From positions 1-47,233 of the forward strand of contig JACSDF010000014.1 in the NCBI GenBank assembly GCA_015660815.1: a stretch of DNA of 47,233 bases. Direction: 5' to 3'. The position numbers and the translations under genes are program-made. The notes under the pieces were generated by a model that was given only the letters and a program-made list of their open reading frames with translations, was not told where the DNA came from and did no database searches. Positions 43,726-47,233 of the stretch are shown here, piece by piece. Every line of letters begins with the position of its first letter. Within the stretch, counting starts at the first letter, position 1. Source of the stretch: Actinomycetota bacterium. Its GTDB lineage: Bacteria; Actinomycetota; Actinomycetes; Nanopelagicales; Nanopelagicaceae.

Positions 43726-43728
43726 CCT
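43723..43728 (+). promoter_or_regulatory. Candidate -10 box, DMT transporter gene (leaderless)
   Basis: TAACCT (its TAA is the ctaF stop codon), then 6 bases (agcttg), then TTG at 43735. It argues for the second of two adjacent TTG codons as start. Confidence 0.4.
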
Positions 43729-43734
43729 AGCTTG

Positions 43735-44595
43735 TTGAAAGTTTCACGTTTAGCGCCGTACATCTTTGTTCTTTTATGGAGCACAGGCTTTGTAGGTGCT
43801 AAATATGGTTTGCCCTTTGCCGACCCGTTCATTTTTTTAGCGCTGCGATTATTTATCGCCGCAATAATTCTCTTTGGAATCGCGTTACTCCTGAAATCGC
43901 CAATTAAACTCACACAAATTCAGATCAGAAGGTCGGCCCTCATTGGAATCTTTTTACACGCGGCATATTTAGGCGGCGTCTTCTTTGCAATATCGCGGGG
44001 AGTATCTGCCGGAACCGCCGCGGTAATCACGAGCCTACAACCAGTACTTGTTTCTGTTTTGGCAATAAAAATATTGAATGAGAAATTGCGTGGCACTCAG
44101 ATTCTTGGATTAACTTTTGGGCTGTGCGGGGTTGTCTTAGTTCTTGGGCCAAGTTTTGAACGATCAGTTTCAGGGTTGGGAATTATTGCAGTCTTTATCG
44201 CGCTCATTGGTAGCACTACGGCTACTTTGCTTCAAAAGAAAATTGGTTCAGGTATTCCATTATTAGCCGGAACGGCATACCAATATTGTGCAAGTGGATT
44301 TATCTTATTTATAGCAGCCGTTGCTACTGGTGGTACTGATATTCAATGGAGTATCAAATTTGCCGGAGCCATGGTGTGGCTGATTTTCGTTCTCTCGGTA
44401 GGCGCTATTTTGTTATTGCTCTGGCTTCTTAATACGGCAAGTGCAGCTTCAGTTTCATCGCTGTTCTATTTAGTTCCTCCAGCAACTGCCGTTGAGGCAT
44501 ATTTTCTATTTGGGGAAAAACTAAACACCCAGAGTCTGCTTGGAATAGCAATAACGGCCCTAGGTGTTTGGCTTGTTCTACGCTCTGCTAACTAG
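43735..44595 (+). CDS. EamA/DMT-family transporter
   Basis: About 286 residues from TTG 43735; the preceding TTG at 43732 is an equal alternative. Ten hydrophobic helices form two EamA repeats. LLWSTGFVGAKYGLPFADPFIFLALRLFIAAIILF begins the first, and VITSLQPVLVSVLAIKILNEKLRGTQILGLTFGLCGVVLVLGP and SSLFYLVPPATAVEAYFLFGEKLNTQSLLGIAITALGVWLVL end each. It exports or imports a small metabolite, unknown. It sits between the convergent ctaCDF and qcrCAB units and shares its stop tetranucleotide CTAG with qcrB. Confidence 0.9.
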   Translation: MKVSRLAPYIFVLLWSTGFVGAKYGLPFADPFIFLALRLFIAAIILFGIALLLKSPIKLTQIQIRRSALIGIFLHAAYLGGVFFAISRGVSAGTAAVITSLQPVLVSVLAIKILNEKLRGTQILGLTFGLCGVVLVLGPSFERSVSGLGIIAVFIALIGSTTATLLQKKIGSGIPLLAGTAYQYCASGFILFIAAVATGGTDIQWSIKFAGAMVWLIFVLSVGAILLLLWLLNTASAASVSSLFYLVPPATAVEAYFLFGEKLNTQSLLGIAITALGVWLVLRSAN

Positions 44596-46178
44596 TGGTT
44601 TTCGATCTCTTTCAACTCTTGCGCAGTAACTTTAGGAATTGCTACGGCGTGAGCTTTGCTTAAACGCACGCGTAGTTTGTTCTTAAGTTGTCCAGCGCGT
44701 TTAACTCCACGGGAGTCAATATCTTCGAGCACTAGCGGCGCGACCTGCTCATGGGAAGTGAGGATAAAGCGCTTTTGCTCAGAGATTGGCTCGTGCACTT
44801 CGACGAATTCTCCGCTCGGCATACGAACTAGTCGGCCCGTCTCTTTTCCATGAAGCACTAACTCGCGATCTGCGCGCTGCAAGGATAGGCAAAGCCGTTT
44901 AGTAATTATGAATGCAATAGGTGGAAGGACAAAGACTGAAATTCGAGAGAACCACATAATCTGGTTGATAGAAAGATCAAAGGCCACTGCCAAAATATCG
45001 TTTCCACCGTTTATGAGTGTAATTAGGACGAAAGTAATTGACATAACTCCGAGTGCGGTTCGGTTAGGAACGTTGCGTGGACGATCAAGGAGATGATGTT
45101 CGCGCTTATCACCGGTAATCCAACTTTCAATAAATGGATAGAGCGCCATTCCAGTAAATAAAATTCCAGGGACTATTAACGCCGGAATCAATATGTTCCA
45201 AGAAATTGTGTGGCCGAATGCATGTGTTTCCCAAGGGGGAGCCATGCGAACTAAGCCATCTAACCAACCCATGTACCAATCCGGCTGCGAACCGGCAGAG
45301 ATCTGCCCCGGCGTATAGGGCCCAAAGAGCCAGACGGGGTTAATCGAAGCAACTGCCCCAAGGAATGCCGTTACTCCGAAAACGATAAAGAAGAAACCGC
45401 CAGCTTTAGCCATATACACCGGCAAAATTGGATGTCCGACTACATTTTTTTCGGTTTTGCCTGGGCCAGCAAACTGAGTGTGCTTCTGGTACCAAACAAG
45501 CATCACGTGAATGGTGATGACCGCCAAGAAAATTCCTGGAATCAATAAGACGTGAAGAGTAAATATTCGTGGAATGAAACCAACACCGGGAAACTCCCCA
45601 CCAAATAGGAAGAGAGATATATACGTGCCTACGAGTGGAATCGCTTGGATGATTGCCGAAGTAATTCGCATTCCTGTTCCTGAAAGTAGGTCATCAGGAA
45701 GTGAGTATCCAAAGAGACCTTCAACAAGACCAAGAGTCACAAGAATGATTCCGAGAATCCAGTTAAATTCGCGTGGTTTTCTAAATGCACCAGTGAAAAA
45801 GACTCGGAGCAAGTGGGCCACAATCGCAGCCATGAAGATAAGTGCTGACCAGTGGTGAATCTGGCGCATCAATAATCCACCACGGATTTCGAAGGAGATA
45901 TCTAAAGTGGAGGCATATGCAGCCGACATTTTCAAACCTTGGAGAGGTTCGTATACACCGTTGTAAATGACTTCACGTTGAGATGGATCAAACCAGAGAG
46001 TTAAAAAGGTTCCAGAAATTAGCAAGATAACAAATGAGTACATGCAAACTTCACCGAGCATGAAGGACCAGTGATCTGGAAAGACCTTATTGAGGGATTT
46101 CTTGACCCAACCGGCGGCACCGGTTCGCTCATCAACGTAGTTAGCTACTGCACCGACTCTTTTTTCAGCAGTTGTCAT
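44592..46178 (-). CDS. qcrB: Cytochrome bc1 (bcc) complex cytochrome b subunit
   Basis: 528 residues. The N-terminal eight-helix core binds two b haems with the His pairs in MRQIHHWSALIFMAAIVAHLLRVFF and in FTLHVLLIPGIFLAVITIHVMLVWY. AGSQPDWYMGWLDGLVRMAPPWE is the quinol-site (PDWY) segment of actinobacterial QcrB. A long basic C-terminal extension (about 420-528) is typical for the group. It oxidises menaquinol and passes electrons to QcrA and QcrC. It overlaps qcrA by 4 bases. Confidence 0.97.
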   Translation of the reverse strand: MTTAEKRVGAVANYVDERTGAAGWVKKSLNKVFPDHWSFMLGEVCMYSFVILLISGTFLTLWFDPSQREVIYNGVYEPLQGLKMSAAYASTLDISFEIRGGLLMRQIHHWSALIFMAAIVAHLLRVFFTGAFRKPREFNWILGIILVTLGLVEGLFGYSLPDDLLSGTGMRITSAIIQAIPLVGTYISLFLFGGEFPGVGFIPRIFTLHVLLIPGIFLAVITIHVMLVWYQKHTQFAGPGKTEKNVVGHPILPVYMAKAGGFFFIVFGVTAFLGAVASINPVWLFGPYTPGQISAGSQPDWYMGWLDGLVRMAPPWETHAFGHTISWNILIPALIVPGILFTGMALYPFIESWITGDKREHHLLDRPRNVPNRTALGVMSITFVLITLINGGNDILAVAFDLSINQIMWFSRISVFVLPPIAFIITKRLCLSLQRADRELVLHGKETGRLVRMPSGEFVEVHEPISEQKRFILTSHEQVAPLVLEDIDSRGVKRAGQLKNKLRVRLSKAHAVAIPKVTAQELKEIENH

Positions 46179-47197
46179 TGTGAGTTACGCTCCCAGTAAC
46201 TAGGTCCAACGGATTCACTAAATGGTGCACGGGCAATTAAATATCCTTCTGCGTCAACGGTTATATCCAACTGCGGTAATGGACGTGCAGCTGGTCCGAA
46301 GATAACTTTTGCGCCACGGGTAACATCAAAAGTCGATTGATGGCACGGACATAACAAGTGCTTTGTTGTCTGCTCATAGAGAGCGACTGCGCAGCCCATG
46401 TGCGAACAGATCTTTGAAAAGGCGATGATTCCCTCATGCGTCATGGCAAGTTTTTCTGGAGTGAGATTGAAATCTTCAGGACGTAGACGGATAAGTAGAA
46501 CTGGATCCTTAGCGATATCTTTCAGTGGTCGCTCAATGTGTTCTGAATCTTCTGAGTGTCCTGCAATTGCCGGCAAAACTTGAACAACTGATCCGACCTC
46601 AAGATCAGAGGCTAAAATTGGACGATCGCCTGGGTCAGTAACAAGGCGCGTTCCACTCTTCCAGTTAGTTGTCTCTAGTAGCTTCTTAGGCAGTGGACCT
46701 AAATCACGAAGAAGTAAGACTGGTGGAAGTGCGAACAGCCCAATAGAGGCGAACATCGAACGCTTAATAAGTTTGCGTCGTCCAAGTTGTACTCCGGCAA
46801 CACCCTCTTTAACGGTCTTAACGAAATCTTCACGGTCCTCATCTGATGAGCGAAATTCATGGCGATGATTAACAACTTCAGTCTCTGGCATCAAAGTTTT
46901 AGCCCAATGAATTGCCGCCATGCCAAGAAAGAAGAGCGACATGGCCATTCCAATACCAAGCCCGAGTTGCTGTGCGTTTTGATTTCCCATAACAGGAATG
47001 AAAATAAATACATCCTTTGCAACAAATACATATGAGTAAATCAATAAAAGCGAACCCACACCAGAGAGAGCAAAGAGAATCGCTACCTGTTGTTCGGCAC
47101 GTTTTTCAGCGCGTGGGTTAACGTCGGCAGCGCGAAGTACATGTGGGGCAGTACCGGGATCTTGTATTGATTCGATTTCGTTAGACACCGTTCTCAT
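46175..47197 (-). CDS. qcrA: Rieske iron-sulfur subunit of the bcc complex
   Basis: 340 residues. An actinobacterial N-terminal extension with two or three helices (about 36-58, 75-95, 150-165) precedes the Rieske domain. Its cluster ligands are CSHMGC (Cys, His) and CPCHQSTFDV (Cys, Cys, His). QVAILFALSGVGSLLLIYSYVF is the first helix. It transfers electrons from menaquinol to cytochrome cc. The start ATG overlaps the qcrC stop (ATGA) and its own stop overlaps qcrB, so qcrC-qcrA-qcrB is a tight operon. Confidence 0.97.
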   Translation of the reverse strand: MRTVSNEIESIQDPGTAPHVLRAADVNPRAEKRAEQQVAILFALSGVGSLLLIYSYVFVAKDVFIFIPVMGNQNAQQLGLGIGMAMSLFFLGMAAIHWAKTLMPETEVVNHRHEFRSSDEDREDFVKTVKEGVAGVQLGRRKLIKRSMFASIGLFALPPVLLLRDLGPLPKKLLETTNWKSGTRLVTDPGDRPILASDLEVGSVVQVLPAIAGHSEDSEHIERPLKDIAKDPVLLIRLRPEDFNLTPEKLAMTHEGIIAFSKICSHMGCAVALYEQTTKHLLCPCHQSTFDVTRGAKVIFGPAARPLPQLDITVDAEGYLIARAPFSESVGPSYWERNSQ

Positions 47198-47233
47198 CTC
47201 GCTTTCATCGTTAGCCAGACTGCAACAGCTATC
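47194..47233 (-). CDS. qcrC: Cytochrome cc subunit QcrC, C-terminal fragment
   Basis: Only the last 12 codons are inside the window. Read on the minus strand from 47232 they give IAVAVWLTMKAR and a TGA that overlaps the qcrA ATG. A hydrophobic helix ending in a few basic residues is what QcrC ends with, and qcrC precedes qcrA in all known actinobacteria. The di-haem part lies outside. Confidence 0.75.
   Translation of the reverse strand, partial: IAVAVWLTMKAR

Overview
The window looks like a chromosomal segment of a streamlined, moderately low-GC actinobacterium. The best guess is the freshwater Nanopelagicales (acI) group; this rests on gene content, compactness and gene order, since no rRNA or marker gene is available. 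Gene order repeatedly matches that known from mycobacteria and streptomycetes. Examples are glycosyltransferase-fadD15-SRPBCC-acyltransferase at the left, glnA-RDD-DUF4191-lipA-lipB-epimerase-E2 in the middle, and HesB-PfkB kinase-ctaC/D/F with qcrC/A/B at the right. Coding density is very high. No gene-free stretch reaches 300 bases: the longest (37546-37836) holds a cobalamin riboswitch and the second longest (9164-9382) a hairpin-rich leader plus a PadR-type operator. No tRNA, rRNA, CRISPR, insertion sequence or prophage gene was seen.

Layout. 1-7217: end of a glycosyltransferase, a two-component system with a very compact kinase, FadD15, an SRPBCC protein, ROK glucokinase, an oxidoreductase, a small acidic protein, a PlsC-type acyltransferase and a four-cysteine RecB-like nuclease. 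7233-16842: LysE-type exporter, uracil/xanthine permease, PadR-ino1 pair, an unknown two-TM protein, a stand-alone LuxR-type DNA-binding protein, a crotonase-HSDL2-like SDR-NCS1 permease operon, a broken nhaA and mscL. 16923-31169: glutamine synthetase with a candidate GlnR-like site, RDD protein, lipoate synthesis (lipB, lipA), an inserted MMPL/Gfo-Idh/FAD-oxidoreductase operon, and the lipoyl enzymes E2 (sucB) and E3 (lpd) that use the product of LipA/LipB. 31251-37758: pepA, gcvT, and a cobalamin-riboswitch-controlled ECF transporter operon (secreted protein, T, fused A-A, S). 37837-47233: aldo-keto reductase, DUF3043, HesB/ErpA, PfkB kinase, ctaCDF, a DMT transporter and qcrCAB of the aerobic respiratory chain.

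Two window-wide patterns stand out. First, at least 15 transcription-unit-leading genes have a TAnnnT -10 hexamer ending exactly 6 or 7 bases before the start codon and lack a Shine-Dalgarno sequence. Transcription would start at or next to the start codon (leaderless mRNA). Second, seven of ten convergent gene pairs overlap at their stop codons, four of them by sharing just a palindromic TTAA/TTAG/CTAG tetranucleotide. Strong intrinsic terminators are present only after ino1 and between mscL and glnA.
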